DNA of 64,000 bases, taken from assembly GCA_965153355.1 (NCBI GenBank), contig OZ231126.1, forward strand, positions 55,056,001 to 55,120,000, in the 5' to 3' direction. The position numbers and the translations under genes are program-made. Numbering within the stretch: position 1 is the first letter of the stretch; the number at the start of each line of letters is the position of its first letter. The notes beneath the pieces are model-generated. The model did no database searches, was not told the origin of the DNA, and saw only the letters and a program-made list of their open reading frames with translations. The DNA is from Flaccisagitta enflata. Lineage: Eukaryota > Chaetognatha > Sagittoidea > Aphragmophora. Below are positions 21,045 through 31,436 of this stretch, piece after piece.

Positions 21045-22560
21045 TGAGCAACCAGTCGCCCAAGGGCAATATGTGGTCAGCGATACCCGCTGTCCTGCTT
21101 TTGGGCAGCGCCCCCGAAGGGGTCGATGACCTATGCTTTCACACATATGAGGAATTTTCTTCTCCTTCTTCTCTTTCTTTGTACCCCCCCTCCCCCCAGC
21201 CTTCGGGCCCATATCTCAGCCTGGTGGCCCATATCCCAGCCTCAAGGCCCAAATCCCAGTCTTGAGGCACAAATCCCACCCTCAAGGCCAAAATACCAAC
21301 CCCAAGGCCCAGATTCCAGTCAAGGGATTTGGGCCTCAAGACTGGGATTTGGGCCTCGAGGCTGGGATGTGGGCCTCCAGGCTGGGATATGGGCCTGGAG
21401 GCTGGGGGAGGGGGGTACAGAGGAGGAGAAGGAGAAGGAGGAGGATCGACCCCTTCGGGGCCGCTGCCTTGCTCCCCCTCAACTTCAACCACAACCTATT
21501 TAAGCAGGGCACGGGTACTGCTGACCATCTAACGCTTTTACGACTATTTATGTTGGTTATTGTAGGTGATGTTGAGATTGTGAGGTTGGGATTTGGGCCT
21601 TTGGCTGAGATTTGAACCTTGAGGCTGGGATTTGAGACTCCAGGCTGAGATTTGAGCCTCAAGGTTGGGATATGAGCCTTGAGGTTGGGATTTGAGCCTG
21701 AATGTTTGGATGGGAGCCCCGAGTCTTGTATTTGAGCTTCCAGTCTGGTATTTGAGCCTCCAGGCTGGGATTTGAACCTTTTTGCTGGGATTTGAGCCTT
21801 AAGGCTGGGATTTAAGCCTTGAGCGAAAGGGGGGATGAACAAATAATGGCACAAGCAAACGAAAAAGTATCTAAAACGCTCGTTATTCGCTTCTGGGCAG
21901 CGGCCCCGAAGGGGCCGATGACCTATGCTTTCACATATATGGGAAACTTTCTCCTTCTCCTTCTTCTTCTCCGTCCCCCCCTGACTTTGAAGTCTAAATT
22001 TCAACCTCCTGCTCAAATCCCAGCCTTAGGCATCATATCCAAGCCTCAAGGCTTCATTCCCAGTGTCATGGCTCCAATCCCAGAATCAGGGCTCCAATCT
22101 CAGCCTCCAGGCTCCAATCTCAGCCACGGGGCTCCAATCTCAGCCTTGAGTTGAGGCTCCAATCCCATACTCAAGACTCCAATCCAAGACTCGAGGCTCC
22201 AATCCCAGCCTGGAGGCTCCAATCCCCGCCTTGAGACTCCAATCCCAGCCTCGAAACTTCAATCCCAGCCTCGAGGCTCCAATCCCAGCCCCCTGGCTTC
22301 AATACCCGCTTTAGGGCTCCAATCCCAGCCTCAAGGCTCCAAACCCAACTCCGAGGCTCCAACCCCAGCATCATGGCTCCAATTCCAACCTCATGACTGC
22401 AATCCCTTCCTTGGTGCTAAAATCCAGCCTCAATACTCAAATTCTAGCCAAGCATAGTTCATCGGCTCCTTCGGGGCCGCTGCCCCTCTCACCTTCACAT
22501 CTAACATTCACCAACTAAGGGGCAACGGGTACCGTTGACCATCTGACGCTTTTGCGACTG
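21045..22560. repeat. Nested type B/C composites and GAGGCT-type minisatellites
   Basis: Several CGGCCCCGAAGGGGCCG-type hairpin modules (about 21107, 21450, 21898, 22465) border arrays of GGGATTTGGGCCTCAAGGCT-type or CTCCAATCCCAGCCTCAAGG-type units in both orientations. Long ORFs here follow the repeat period and are not genes. Confidence 0.65.
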
Positions 22561-22650
22561 TTCGATTTGTGCTGACGGACTGACTGATGGATGGACAGAC
22601 AGACGGATGGACAAAGCCTCTTATAGAGCTGTGTGTCCACAACTAGTAGA
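22560..22650 (+). mobile_element. 3' end of a family A element
   Basis: GACTGACTGATGG-type core, CCTCTTATAGAG, a degenerate stem (CTGTGTGTCCACAAC), then TAG. No matching 5' end was recognised close by. Confidence 0.5.
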
Positions 22651-22769
22651 GAACAAAGAAAGAATGGCGGTGTACATAAAGCAAAAGATACTGGTCACTA
22701 AACAAGACATGGCCCACAAAATACAAAATTTAAAAATACCATAAAACCTCGAACAAAGATCACGCAAAG

Positions 22770-23200
22770 CCGCTTGTGACATGTGTGCAACGCGAATATT
22801 GTTTGATGCAAAAGTTGCATTGCGCATAATGTGGTAGTTGCTTTGCGCGCAACATGAGGGTTGAATCGCGTGCAATAAGAATGTGAGTAACGCGCAGCAA
22901 GAAATTTGCATAGTGTGCAACATAGCTGCGTGGCGCACAATGCAGAAGTTGCGTGGGTGTAACGCGGAAATTGCGAGGCGCGTAACATGGAAGTTTTGTG
23001 GCGCGTAACGCGGAGGGAGCGTGGCGCGCAAGGCTGAGGTTGAGTGGCGTGCAACGTAATTGCGTGGCACGTAATGCAATTGCATAGCGCGAAACGCGGA
23101 ATTGTATGGTGCGCAACGCGAAACTTTTTTGGCTTGCATCGGAAAGTTGCCTGGTGTGAAATGCGGGAGTTCCGTGTTACGCATTGCGAAATTTGCATGA
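22770..23200. repeat. GC-rich minisatellite, ~21 bp unit
   Basis: Degenerate units of the type TTGCGTGGCGCGTAACGCGG recur about 20 times. Three overlapping minus-strand ORFs of 118-203 codons are by-products of the period. Confidence 0.75.
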
Positions 23201-23794
23201 CAGGTGTGTGTGTTTGAGCGTGTAACCATAGCACAGAAAAAAATAAACAGAACAGAATCTTTTTCAAATATTCTGATTCATCCAATGAGAAAAACATAGC
23301 AAAATTCATGACTGTTTGAAAGCTCTATAATAAATCTTCAAAATGAGACTATGATGGTTGTTCTGTCTTTATTCATTAAGAAATGACATAACAATGAAGA
23401 AGAGGTGGTCATGATTGTAAAAGTTGAAGTCGTAGAAGTCATTCCTCTTTGTTATTTCATAAAAAAAAAAAAAAAAAAAAAATAGAAAAAATAATTGATC
23501 TTTTTTTCTTAGTGGATTTTAAAGATTTTTTAATTTTCTTTCATTCTAGACCAATCCCAGATCTGTTTCGCAAACCGTTTATAAGTTACAGCTTGTCAAA
23601 GTGAACTAAAGTCAAAAGTCAAAGTCAAAAGTCAAAGTGAACTACTTGATTTTCAAAACCTGTATATTCAATCTGACCGCAAATTAAATAGGGCAATTCT
23701 TATGCGAATGAAAGGAATTTTTAAGGTAGCTCGGCATAGCCGCTCTTTAGTAGTCAAACAAATTGCTATATCCAACTTGCAACAGATCCTGATA

Positions 23795-23796
<2 letters not shown>

Positions 23797-23880
<84 letters not shown>
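23797..23880. repeat. (CT)n microsatellite
   Basis: An ~84 bp pure dinucleotide run. Confidence 0.95.
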
Positions 23881-23882
<2 letters not shown>

Positions 23883-24047
23883 TTGTCGAGAAACGTTTCC
23901 AGCGCGCGACAATCGCATAAATCTAATCGTAATTTTACAACGCTTTACAACAATACAACTAAGGTTAGGAGTGACTCGGCTTTTCAATCACCACCGATTT
24001 TTGGCGATTTTCCATTTCCACCACCGTTTTTTCCGTTTTTTTCAGTG

Positions 24048-24255
24048 ATTTTTAGTTGCAAACACGCACTTCTATAAGAGGCTTTGTCGGTCCTTTGGTC
24101 CATTGGTCATGCTTGTGTAAAAAATGTGAAAATGTGCATTACTGATGATACAGTTGTAAATGTTAGTATGTGTGAGTATGCATGGGGTGGGAGAGGGTAT
24201 GAATGGTGGTTGCATGCCCCTGCCCACCCATCCACAATGATATTGTGACCCCGCG
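24048..24255 (-). mobile_element. Family A-like element, diverged
   Basis: TTTTAGTTGCAAACACGCAC and TCTATAAGAGGCTTTGTC mark its hairpin end; CCCCTGCCCACCCATCC marks the other. The last part (ATATTGTGACCCCGCGTCAC) resembles the end of the element at 27003-27243 rather than the standard GGCCTTGT end. Confidence 0.55.
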
Positions 24256-24483
24256 TCACTTGTTATACTGCAGCATCCCCTATCACTTGCTTGCTAAAAC
24301 TGATCAAGCTATGTGTATGTTGTGCACAATTCTTTAGCCTGTTCCCACGCATTCTGACGCCATGGTCTAAAGATAAATTTTTTTTCATAATTGTCTTAGT
24401 GTATACACTATATGTCTCTTGAACTGTTTCTTGATGTCAGTTACTCTGCCTCTCCCCCTCTCCCCCCCCTCCCTCTCTCTTCT
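24253..24483 (+). repeat. 230 bp segment duplicated at 29387-29616
   Basis: From GCGTCACTTGTTATACTGCA to the CCCTCCCTCTCTCTTCT run it is nearly identical to 29387-29616. Such high identity amid decayed repeats suggests recent copying. No ORF. Confidence 0.85.
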
Positions 24484-25193
24484 TTGTTTTCTTCTTTTTT
24501 CTATTCTTTTTTTTTCTTTCTCCTCTTCAGTCTTCAATCTGTTACCTTCTCCTTTTTTTCCCATTGAAGATAACAGAATTGATACATTGGAAGTGCACGA
24601 CAGATAGAAACAGTAGAATAAGAACTATGCATGCATCACAAACTTTGAACAGTGTTGGGATTCCTTTGGATACACAGCCTATAAGTACAGAAGGAACCAT
24701 TACAAGAGGTGTGGAGGGACCAAAATTGAAGCGCCCCCTTACAGCTCACACTACTGCTTATATATTTCTTTAATTTTGGTGGTGTTTTATACCTTAGATG
24801 TTAAGTGAAGACAATTTTTTTCATTTAGGATTTTTTTGAGACTTCCACTAAAATTTCCATAATTGACCTTTTTACACTAGAACTTGGTTTTTTTTTAAAG
24901 CTCTAAAAATGAGAAAAATTAAAGATTTGGAAAGGTTTTTAGTGGAATTTTTAAAAATCCCCATCTAAGGTATAAAACACCACCAAAATTAAAGAAATAT
25001 ATAAGCAGTAGTGTGAGCTGTAAGGGGGCGCTTCAATTTTGGTCCCTCCACACCTCTTGTAATGGTTCCTTCTGTACTTATAGGCCGTGTCTCTGCATGT
25101 ATCGATCATGTGACATATACATGGAGAGACAGATTGAAGACTGAAGAGGAGAAAGAAAAAAAAAGAATAGAAAAAAGAAGAAAACAAAGAAAC
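24478..25193. repeat. Foldback structure, ~715 bp
   Basis: The inner arms 24684-24800 and 24962-25083 are inverted (for example GAACCATTACAAGAGGTGTG and its complement). The outer arms 24478-24545 and 25128-25193 (CAGATTGAAGACTGAAGAGG) also match, with unequal spacer on the left. It may be an element that inserted into, or captured, flanking sequence. Confidence 0.65.
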
Positions 25194-25362
25194 GAGTGAA
25201 GTAGATTTTGCTTGTCACCGGTAACACGCTAAGTCATGGTTTCTTATTGAATGTAGGTTTAAAATTATCTCGTACAACTTTACTGGAGGCCGAAATCTTC
25301 TAACTTAAGTACGATTACTGAATACGGGCCATCTGAAAAAAATAGGTTTCGAAGAAGTTAAG

Positions 25363-25518
25363 ATGCCCGATAAGAACCGTATAAAAGAATATGTGCGAGT
25401 CCGCGGCGAAAACAAGAGTCGTGGTCTGAAGAAGGGTGAACAGCCCGGGACCAGAAAAGTGTTCTGCGGTATTAAGACTATATCAGATCCGATATTCGAT
25501 GATTTTTATATGTACTAA
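25363..25518 (+). CDS. Small ORF, 51 residues, basic, unknown
   Basis: An ATG-started frame with protein-like composition (begins MPDKNRIKEYVRVRG, ends DDFYMY, stop TAA). It is open upstream to about 25309, so it could equally be a terminal exon rather than a whole gene. It has no membrane segment, no low complexity and no recognised domain. There is no neighbour in phase that I can link to it. It is not repeat-derived as far as I can see. Confidence 0.3.
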   Translation: MPDKNRIKEYVRVRGENKSRGLKKGEQPGTRKVFCGIKTISDPIFDDFYMY

Positions 25519-26060
25519 TTTTGATATGTAGTAATCACGTGACTTAAAAACAGTAAGACGGTTGAATGTTGAATGGCGTTCTAGGATATTCATGTAGTTA
25601 AACTATGATATCAGTCAGTTATGAGTACTAGTCTCACAATGCTTGTCAAAGTTGATGTTTACGACTTGATCACAGGTACTTCCTACGATAGATGGCGATA
25701 CGGAAATCGGGCACGCACAGTACGAAAAAAAGCTGGTTTCTTCCCCACTACCTTCCAGTTTCTGTGGTGTCGCTTCCAGATTCTGCTACAATTTGTATTA
25801 CAAAGACCCTGAAGACCCTGGCTCTGAAGCAACTTCAATGCTCAAATTTTGTCACAGCGTAATCATTCGGGGTTAAACAATGCATTGAGTAACAGCGCTT
25901 CCGCTTTTAAAGCCTAGATGTGAAAAACAATAGATCGTTAAGCTGTTATGATCAGGCTTATTTTCAGAAGTTTCTTTATGAAAAGATTAGTGAGTTTGCG
26001 TGGATTAGTGACTATGCTTTGCGCGTTGTGCATAATCAGATTACCAATAAGGGCGGCTCA

Positions 26061-26064
<4 letters not shown>

Positions 26065-26142
<78 letters not shown>
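26065..26142. repeat. (CT)n microsatellite
   Basis: A ~78 bp pure run ending next to the hairpin end of the following element. Confidence 0.95.
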
Positions 26143-26143
<1 letters not shown>

Positions 26144-26147
<4 letters not shown>

Positions 26148-26621
26148 TAGATGCATCATCGCATCTCTATAAGAGGGTCTGTCCGTCCATCTATCCGTCG
26201 GTCACGCTCAAATGAAAAATCGCTAAAAATGTTTGAAATCAATTGAAAACTAATTTTGTTCATCATTGATGATACTCGTCATTTCATTCACTAAAGTAAT
26301 CAGCTATGGTTAAGTCTGATAGAGCTAGTGATAGGTCGGTTTGGTCTGGTGATAGGTCGGAGAGGTCTGGGGATAGGTCTGATAGAGCTGGTAATATGTC
26401 TGATAGAGCTTGGGATAGGTCTGATAGAGCTTGGGATATGTCTGACAGAGCTTGGGATAGGTCTGATAGAGCTCGGGATAGGTCTGACAGAGCTTGGGAT
26501 AGGTCTGATAGAGCTAGGGATAGGTCTGATAGAGCTAGGGATAGGTCTGATGGAGCTAGTGATAGGTCTAAGAATTAATAACGCCCGGCGCGCCGTCTTG
26601 GCCCGTGTATCCGGCCTTGTT
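26144..26621 (-). mobile_element. Family A/D element with an 18 bp minisatellite core
   Basis: TTTTTAGATGCATCATCGCA then TCTCTATAAGAGG forms the hairpin end (GATGC version); GCCCGTGTATCCGGCCTTGT is the other end. Inside, 26320-26570 is an 18 bp array (GATAGGTCTGATAGAGCT) in place of further tetranucleotide repeats. Confidence 0.65.
26320..26575. repeat. 18 bp minisatellite
   Basis: About 14 units of GATAGGTCTGATAGAGCT with small variants. Because 18 is a multiple of three, all frames stay open and one reads RSDRAWD-type repeats. No start context or splice evidence supports a gene. Confidence 0.85.
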
Positions 26622-26750
26622 AATAATGTTATTATATTCTTCACAGCGCCTGCCCAAATTGCTCTGGTGACCTCAAATACGGCTCTTGCCATCCCACACA
26701 TGACTGTAGCCGCGTGTCCGCCTTGTCTTAATGCGTTCTGTGTTTTCATT

Positions 26751-27004
26751 TCTAGATGCGTCCGTCAGGAACGCATCTCTATAAGAGTCTGTCCGTCCGT
26801 CCGTCCGTCCGTAACGCCTGTGCAAAAACTGCGTTTCTCGGCTGTTTTTGGCCACGGTGAGATCCGACACTGAAAAAAATGATCAACCAACATGTTTTGA
26901 GAGTCTTTTCACCCGTCTGTTTGTCCATCTGTCTCTCCAATATGTCACATGATCAATACACCCTGAGACACAGCCCGGACGCATCGTTGCCCGGTCGGGC
27001 TTGT
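26751..27004 (-). mobile_element. Short hairpin-ended element, family D (GATGC stem)
   Basis: An inverted, close relative of 3895-4184: AGATGCGTCCGTCAGGAACG hairpin, TCTATAAGAG, a short CCGT array, GCCTGTGCAAAAACTGCG, and CCCGGACGCATCGTTGCCCG before the CTTGTT end. Confidence 0.8.
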
Positions 27005-27124
27005 TTTTTTCAGACAAGCAACTCTATAAGAGGCTTTGTCTGTCCGTTGGTCGGTCAATAAGTCCGTCACGCTTGAATTGAAATGCGAAAAACAAACATT
27101 TACGATACTGCAGTTGTGTGTGTG

Positions 27125-27155
<31 letters not shown>

Positions 27156-27243
27156 TGGAAGAGGGAGGGGGGGGTTGGGTAAGGCTGGTGGTTGGGTGCC
27201 CCTGCCCACCGGTCCGTAACAATATTGCGATCTTGCGTCACTT
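27003..27243 (-). mobile_element. Family A-like element with (GT)n inside
   Basis: It has AAGCAACTCTATAAGAGGC, a short TCCGTTGGTCGG core, a (GT)n run at 27114-27152 and CCCCTGCCCACCGGTCC. It lies back to back with the preceding family D copy. Confidence 0.55.
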
Positions 27244-27483
27244 ATCATCATTTGGTGGCATTTTATGTTTTCATGTTTGTCATATCATTACAATGATAGT
27301 CATTTTTAGTCGCGGACACGCAGCTTTACAACGTGTCGGTCGGTCACGTTTTTGTTTTTCGGGGTTTTCTGCTCCTGCTCACGATGGTGGGGGGGGGGAA
27401 GTGTATACAGCCTTCTTATATCAACGCAGCATGATTTCTACACTTTCTCCGCGCATCTATCAAAGAAATTTGTCATACGCTTT

Positions 27484-27690
27484 GTAGGCAGTGGCTCCAA
27501 AGGGCCGATGTCCTGTAGGACACAGGGGTGAATTTCCAGACGTCCATCCATACGTCCATTCAAACGTCTGTCCGTACATACATCCATCCCCCCCCCCCCG
27601 GCCCCTCTCAAGCTTTTAGGTCCAAAAACCAAATCAGCCTTTTCAGGCCCAAAACCAGGCCTCTCAGGCACCGGGTACCGCTGACCATGT
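27484..27690. repeat. Fragment of a type C composite
   Basis: It shares CCAAAGGGCCGATGTCCTGT and TTTCCAGACGTCC with 15978-16483, followed by a CCGT-type stretch, a C run and two AGGCC units. The opposite end is missing. Confidence 0.55.
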
Positions 27691-27709
27691 GCGATCCTTG
27701 GATGACTAG

Positions 27710-27909
27710 TTTTTAGTCGCATGCACGCGACTCTAAAACCCGCTTTGTCCACCTGTCGGTCGGTCGCTCGGTTGGTCGGTCACCATTTTACTTTTTTTTA
27801 TGATTTTATTTCTTTGACCTCACTGCTCCTGCCAAAATGGTCTAGTGACCTCAAATATGGCCCCTGCCCACCCGCATGCGACTTTGGTAGCCGTGTAACT
27901 AGCCTTGTA
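27710..27909 (-). mobile_element. Short hairpin-ended element, family A (GTCGC stem)
   Basis: It starts TTTTTAGTCGCATGCACGCG, has a TCGGTCGG core, and CCCGCATGCGACT near the end GCCGTGTAACTAGCCTTGT. Both the hairpin and the distal stem carry the GCATGCGACT version. Confidence 0.75.
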
Positions 27910-28166
27910 TCATAAGAACCTAGTTTGTCAGAAAATCAAGGCTTTGAATAGCCCCAAAACAAGAACATCTTAAGAACATACAGTAAATGTCGTCTAGACT
28001 TGGAAATACAGGGGCCCTCATATCCTAACTACCATTTACGCTGATGAAATAAAACTGTGTCTGTATAATGCTTATGTCCTATAGGGTTGACGATGTGGTA
28101 GGGCAGCTTTGTGGATAGAAAATTCTTTTGAATATACTAAAACAAATTTGTTTTGCTCAAACAGCT

Positions 28167-28260
28167 GCCGGAATTGGTCTAGTGGTTAACTCACTGGATT
28201 TCAAATCCCTCTTGATCAATTTATTACTTTAGAAGTTCCAGGTTCAAATCCCAGGCTGGT
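28167..28260 (+). ncRNA. tRNA-like unit, probably a tRNA-derived SINE head or pseudogene
   Basis: GCCGG starts an acceptor-like stem that can pair with CTGGT at the end using G-T pairs. An A-box-like TGGTCTAGTGG lies at 28175-28185 and a B-box-like GGTTCAAATCC at 28241-28251. The anticodon arm GGATTTCAAATCC offers loop TTTCAAA, formally anticodon TCA. The T-stem and outer anticodon stem pair badly and the variable region is long. I therefore do not call a functional tRNA. Confidence 0.4.
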
Positions 28261-28335
28261 TTTGCAATTAAAGCAAATAGATAATGCCAAAATTCTGCCA
28301 TAAAAGTGATTGATCCTAACATTTTATACTAAAAG

Positions 28336-28506
28336 TTTTTAGTTGCGGACACGCAACTCTATAAGAGGCTTTGTCCGTCCGTCCGGCCATCCGTCGGTTG
28401 GTCCGTTAGTCGGTCCGTTGGTGAGCACGAGTCAAAAAGTGTGAAAACGCGCATTTCTGCTCCTGCCCACCCGTCCGCAACTGGTGGCCGTGTATCCGGC
28501 CTTGTT
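28336..28506 (-). mobile_element. Short hairpin-ended element, family A (GTTGC stem)
   Basis: A complete 171 bp copy. The hairpin end reads AGTTGCGGACACGCAACT and the distal segment GTCCGCAACT, all in the GTTGC/GCAAC version. It ends GTATCCGGCCTTGT. Confidence 0.85.
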
Positions 28507-28659
28507 TTTGTAAGGTAAGCTGTAGGGGGATGCCATACCCCATCGTCAACCCCTTAGGGTTTATACAATACACTAGCAAAATATCAGTCCCCTTACTGTA
28601 CTGATGCTGAGGTTATGAGCTCCCCCGTATTTCCAAGTCTAGACGACATCTACTGTATG

Positions 28660-29250
28660 AAAGCTTCAAATCTTAAGATAAAATTTTTTTTTAAGATTAT
28701 ATTTAAGAAATGCTATCATAACACTTCAATTTTAGTATAATTAAGATGATGTTTTATAATTTTTTAAATAAATACTATAAAAATATCCCCCGACTTTAAC
28801 GTTAAGGATTTGTTATAACATTTAATAGAAATGTATTTAGTACAATTGAGTAATAGTATGTTATAAGGTTTCTTATAGTTTATATGGTATTATGAATTAA
28901 GAACGCTCTAAGAGCGTTGAAAGCTTCATTTGGCCTCAAAAATAAGAACACTAAGCCTTCAAAAAAAAATAATGTTCTTTTAAAAAAAATGTACACAAAA
29001 TCAGGCCAAGTAGGTGCATAGTATTTATCTTCAAAAAAATGCATTACCGGACCAACCAACTGACTGATGGACAAACTTAGCCAGTCATGGAGGCGCTTTA
29101 GCGCACCAGAAAACTGCTGAATGAAAAACATAACATAACATAACATAACAGTCAAACTACCGTATGCTAGCCAGCACTTCTTTTTGAGTATACAACATCC
29201 AGGTTAAAGATAAGATTACACAATTCAAAATTTAAAGAGCGGTTTTTGCA
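28660..29250. other. No gene seen
   Basis: A+T-rich sequence. A short element-like end (GGACCAACCAACTGACTGAT then GGCGCTTTAGCGC hairpin) lies at 29047-29105. Confidence 0.55.
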
Positions 29251-29252
29251 CT

Positions 29253-29634
29253 TGCATAACGGTAATACGGATAGACGGATGGACGGATGGACGGATGGAC
29301 GGACGGATGGACGGACGGATGGACGGACGGAGGGACGGACGGAGGGACGGACGGAGGGACGGACGGGCAGACCCTCTTGTAGAGATGCGTCACTTGTTAT
29401 ACTGCAGCATCCCCTATCACTTGCTTGCTAAAACTGATCAAGCTATGTGTATGTTGTGCACAATTCTTTAGCCTGTTCCCACGCATTCTGACGCCATGGT
29501 CTAAAGATAAATTTTTTTTCATAATTGTCTTAGTGTATACACTATATGTCTCTTGAACTGTTTCTTGATGTCAGTTACTCTGCCTCTCCCCCTCTCCCCC
29601 CCCTCCCTCTCTCTTCTGACGGACGCATCTAAGA
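29253..29634 (+). mobile_element. Family D element interrupted inside its terminal hairpin
   Basis: A long GGACGGAC array (29270-29368), then CCTCTTGTAGAGATGCG, then the 230 bp duplicated segment (29387-29616), and only then TGACGGACGCATCTAAGAG. Intact copies read GATGCG-TTCCTGAC-GGACGCATC, so the insert sits in the loop of the hairpin. Confidence 0.75.
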
Positions 29635-29806
29635 GAGGAAGAACAAAAATCAATACTTTGATACATTTCTAAGACAGTGAATTTATAGTATAAAGTCGAA
29701 AATATAGAAATTCCTCTGGCCGTCTCTGTTGATAACAAGTTGAGAGGGGCATTTATCCTTCTCATGTTTGCTGTATACATACGAATTCGCCTCAAATCTG
29801 TGTGAT

Positions 29807-29815
<9 letters not shown>

Positions 29816-29846
<31 letters not shown>

Positions 29847-29848
29847 AA
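29816..29848. repeat. (CAA)n microsatellite
   Basis: A short trinucleotide run of about 11 units. Confidence 0.9.
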
Positions 29849-30409
29849 AACAGTCAAAGTAACGGCGCAAGTGTACTTCCGGTTGACAATGGTAAAACCT
29901 CATCACCAGTGCTGCTGTTGATAGATGGATTTGGGCGCTTACCCGGAAACAATACCTCGGACCTCGGTACAGACGAGAATTAGACACCAGTGATAATGTT
30001 GAAATTTGGCGGCCGCGCAAAACTAAAGCAGAGAACCTAACCGCGTTTAAAGACTACATGATGGAAGTCCTCAAAACAAAAAATCAGGAGACGAAATAAA
30101 TGTCAGTCTGTTTGCTACTCTGTCCTACTACTACTTGAAAAGTCTTTGGCAGCTGGTTTAAAATGAATTGAAATGTGAAAAATTCACTCCTAAAAACTTG
30201 TATTTAGTCTCGACGGAAGTATATTATTCATACATCTACCAGTCTCTCTTCTTCATTGTAATGATAGAGTATTGAATTTGGCAAAAGATCAAAAAACGTG
30301 ATCAGCACTCCCTTAAATGATGTCATTTAGCTCAGACAGATTCTGCAAGAGATGTTATATTTCCAATGTTTCTTCTATTCCAGTCTTGTTGAACACCAAC
30401 TATGATATA

Positions 30410-30582
30410 ACAAGGCCGGATATACGGCTACCAGTTGCGGACGGGTGGGCAGGGTCGGATAAGCGCATTTACCCACTTTTCGACTCTTGCTGACTGCTGA
30501 CAGACGGACTGAAGAACTGATGGACCAGCGGACAGACTGACGGACAAAGCCTCTTTTAGAGTTGCGTGTCCACAACTAAAAA
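30410..30582 (+). mobile_element. Short hairpin-ended element, family A (GTTGC stem)
   Basis: CAGTTGCGGACGGG in the 5' part and GTTGCGTGTCCACAACT at the 3' end. The core is short (GACTGAAGAACTGATGG), without a regular tetranucleotide array. Confidence 0.8.
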
Positions 30583-30639
30583 ATGCCTTCTTGTTATAGA
30601 ACAGACAAGACAGACAAGCCCATAAGGGCTACCGTAGCA

Positions 30640-30722
30640 GTTTTTCATCCAAGTATGACCAACAAACAGACAGACTAACCAACGGACACTACCTCTTTTT
30701 AAGGTGCATTGGCGCACCTGAA
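30640..30722 (+). mobile_element. Diverged element end with GGTGC stem
   Basis: GACCAACAAACAGACAGAC core, CCTCTTTTTAAGG in place of CCTCTTATAGAG, then hairpin AGGTGCATTGGCGCACCT. It shows a fourth stem version in the same position. Confidence 0.45.
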
Positions 30723-30728
30723 ATGAAA

Positions 30729-30937
30729 ACAAGGCCGGAAACACGGCTACCCAAGTCGCGTGCGGGTGGGCAGGGGCTGTATTTGAGGTCTCTTAATCAT
30801 TTGGGCAGGAGCAGTGAGGCCAAAGACCGCAAAAACCAAAGTGTGACAGACCGACGGACGGACCGACGGATGGACGGACGGATGGACCAACGGACCGACA
30901 AAGCGGGTTGTAGAGTCGCGTAGCACGCGACTAAAAA
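30729..30937 (+). mobile_element. Short hairpin-ended element, family A (GTCGCGTGC stem)
   Basis: ACAAGGCCGGAAACACGGCT, AGTCGCGTGCGGG, a GACGGACGGACC core, and the hairpin AGTCGCGTAGCACGCGACT followed by AAAAAG. Confidence 0.85.
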
Positions 30938-31043
30938 GACTTTCATTCAGAAACGTTCCCAGCTGACTGACCACGCAACACCCAGTCAGTTGGTTCAATA
31001 GATCTTGTCTAGACTTGAAAAAATGGGGGCAAGAAAATGAGAA

Positions 31044-31213
31044 ACAAGGCCGGATACACGGCAATCCAGTTGCGGACCAATAGGCAGGAGCAATAATGCA
31101 AAAACCGCCCGTAATTCAAAAATGTGATGGACCAACGAGTGGACAGATGGACTGACCAACCAACCTACCGACCGACACGGCAAAGTATACAGTCGCGTGT
31201 CCTCTACTAAAAA
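31044..31213 (+). mobile_element. Family A element, diverged 3' hairpin
   Basis: CCAGTTGCGGACCAATAGGC in the 5' part. The 3' end (AGTCGCGTGTCCTCTACT) no longer pairs fully. Its 3' end lies only about 7 bases from the 3' end of the next copy, head to head. Confidence 0.7.
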
Positions 31214-31220
31214 TTAAAGG

Positions 31221-31436
31221 TTTTTAGTTGCGGACACGCAACTCTATAAGAGGCTTTGTCCGTCCGTCCGTCCGTCCGTCCGTCCGTCCGTCCGTCCGTC
31301 CGTCCATCCGTCCGTCCGTCCGTCCGTCCGTCCGTCCGTCCGTCCGTCGGTAATGATCGAGTTTGAAAGTGTGAAAACGCGCATTTCCACCCCTGCCCAC
31401 CCATCCGCAACTGGTGGCCGTGTATCCGGCCTTGTT
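31221..31436 (-). mobile_element. Short hairpin-ended element, family A (GTTGC stem), long CCGT array
   Basis: The hairpin is AGTTGCGGACACGCAACT and the distal segment is ATCCGCAACT. The (CCGT)n array at 31258-31350 is the purest and longest of the family. Confidence 0.85.

Larger units (their letters stand above)
27979..28657. mobile_element. TA-flanked foldback element hosting two insertions
   Basis: TACAGTAAATGTCGTCTAGA at the left is mirrored by TCTAGACGACATCTACTGTA at the right. The arms, about 130 bp, include TAGGGTTGACGATG and CATCGTCAACCCC. Inside lie the tRNA-like unit and a family A copy. The ends suggest a mariner-type MITE. Confidence 0.6.

Noticed and set aside
21126-22016. Pro/Leu/Gly-rich ORFs on both strands
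   Set aside because: They follow the ~20 bp minisatellite period and contain the hairpin modules; similar ORFs appear at 53103-53591.
22621-23309. Minus-strand ORFs of 118-203 codons rich in Cys, His, Ala and Arg
   Set aside because: They track the ~21 bp GC-rich minisatellite in three overlapping frames.
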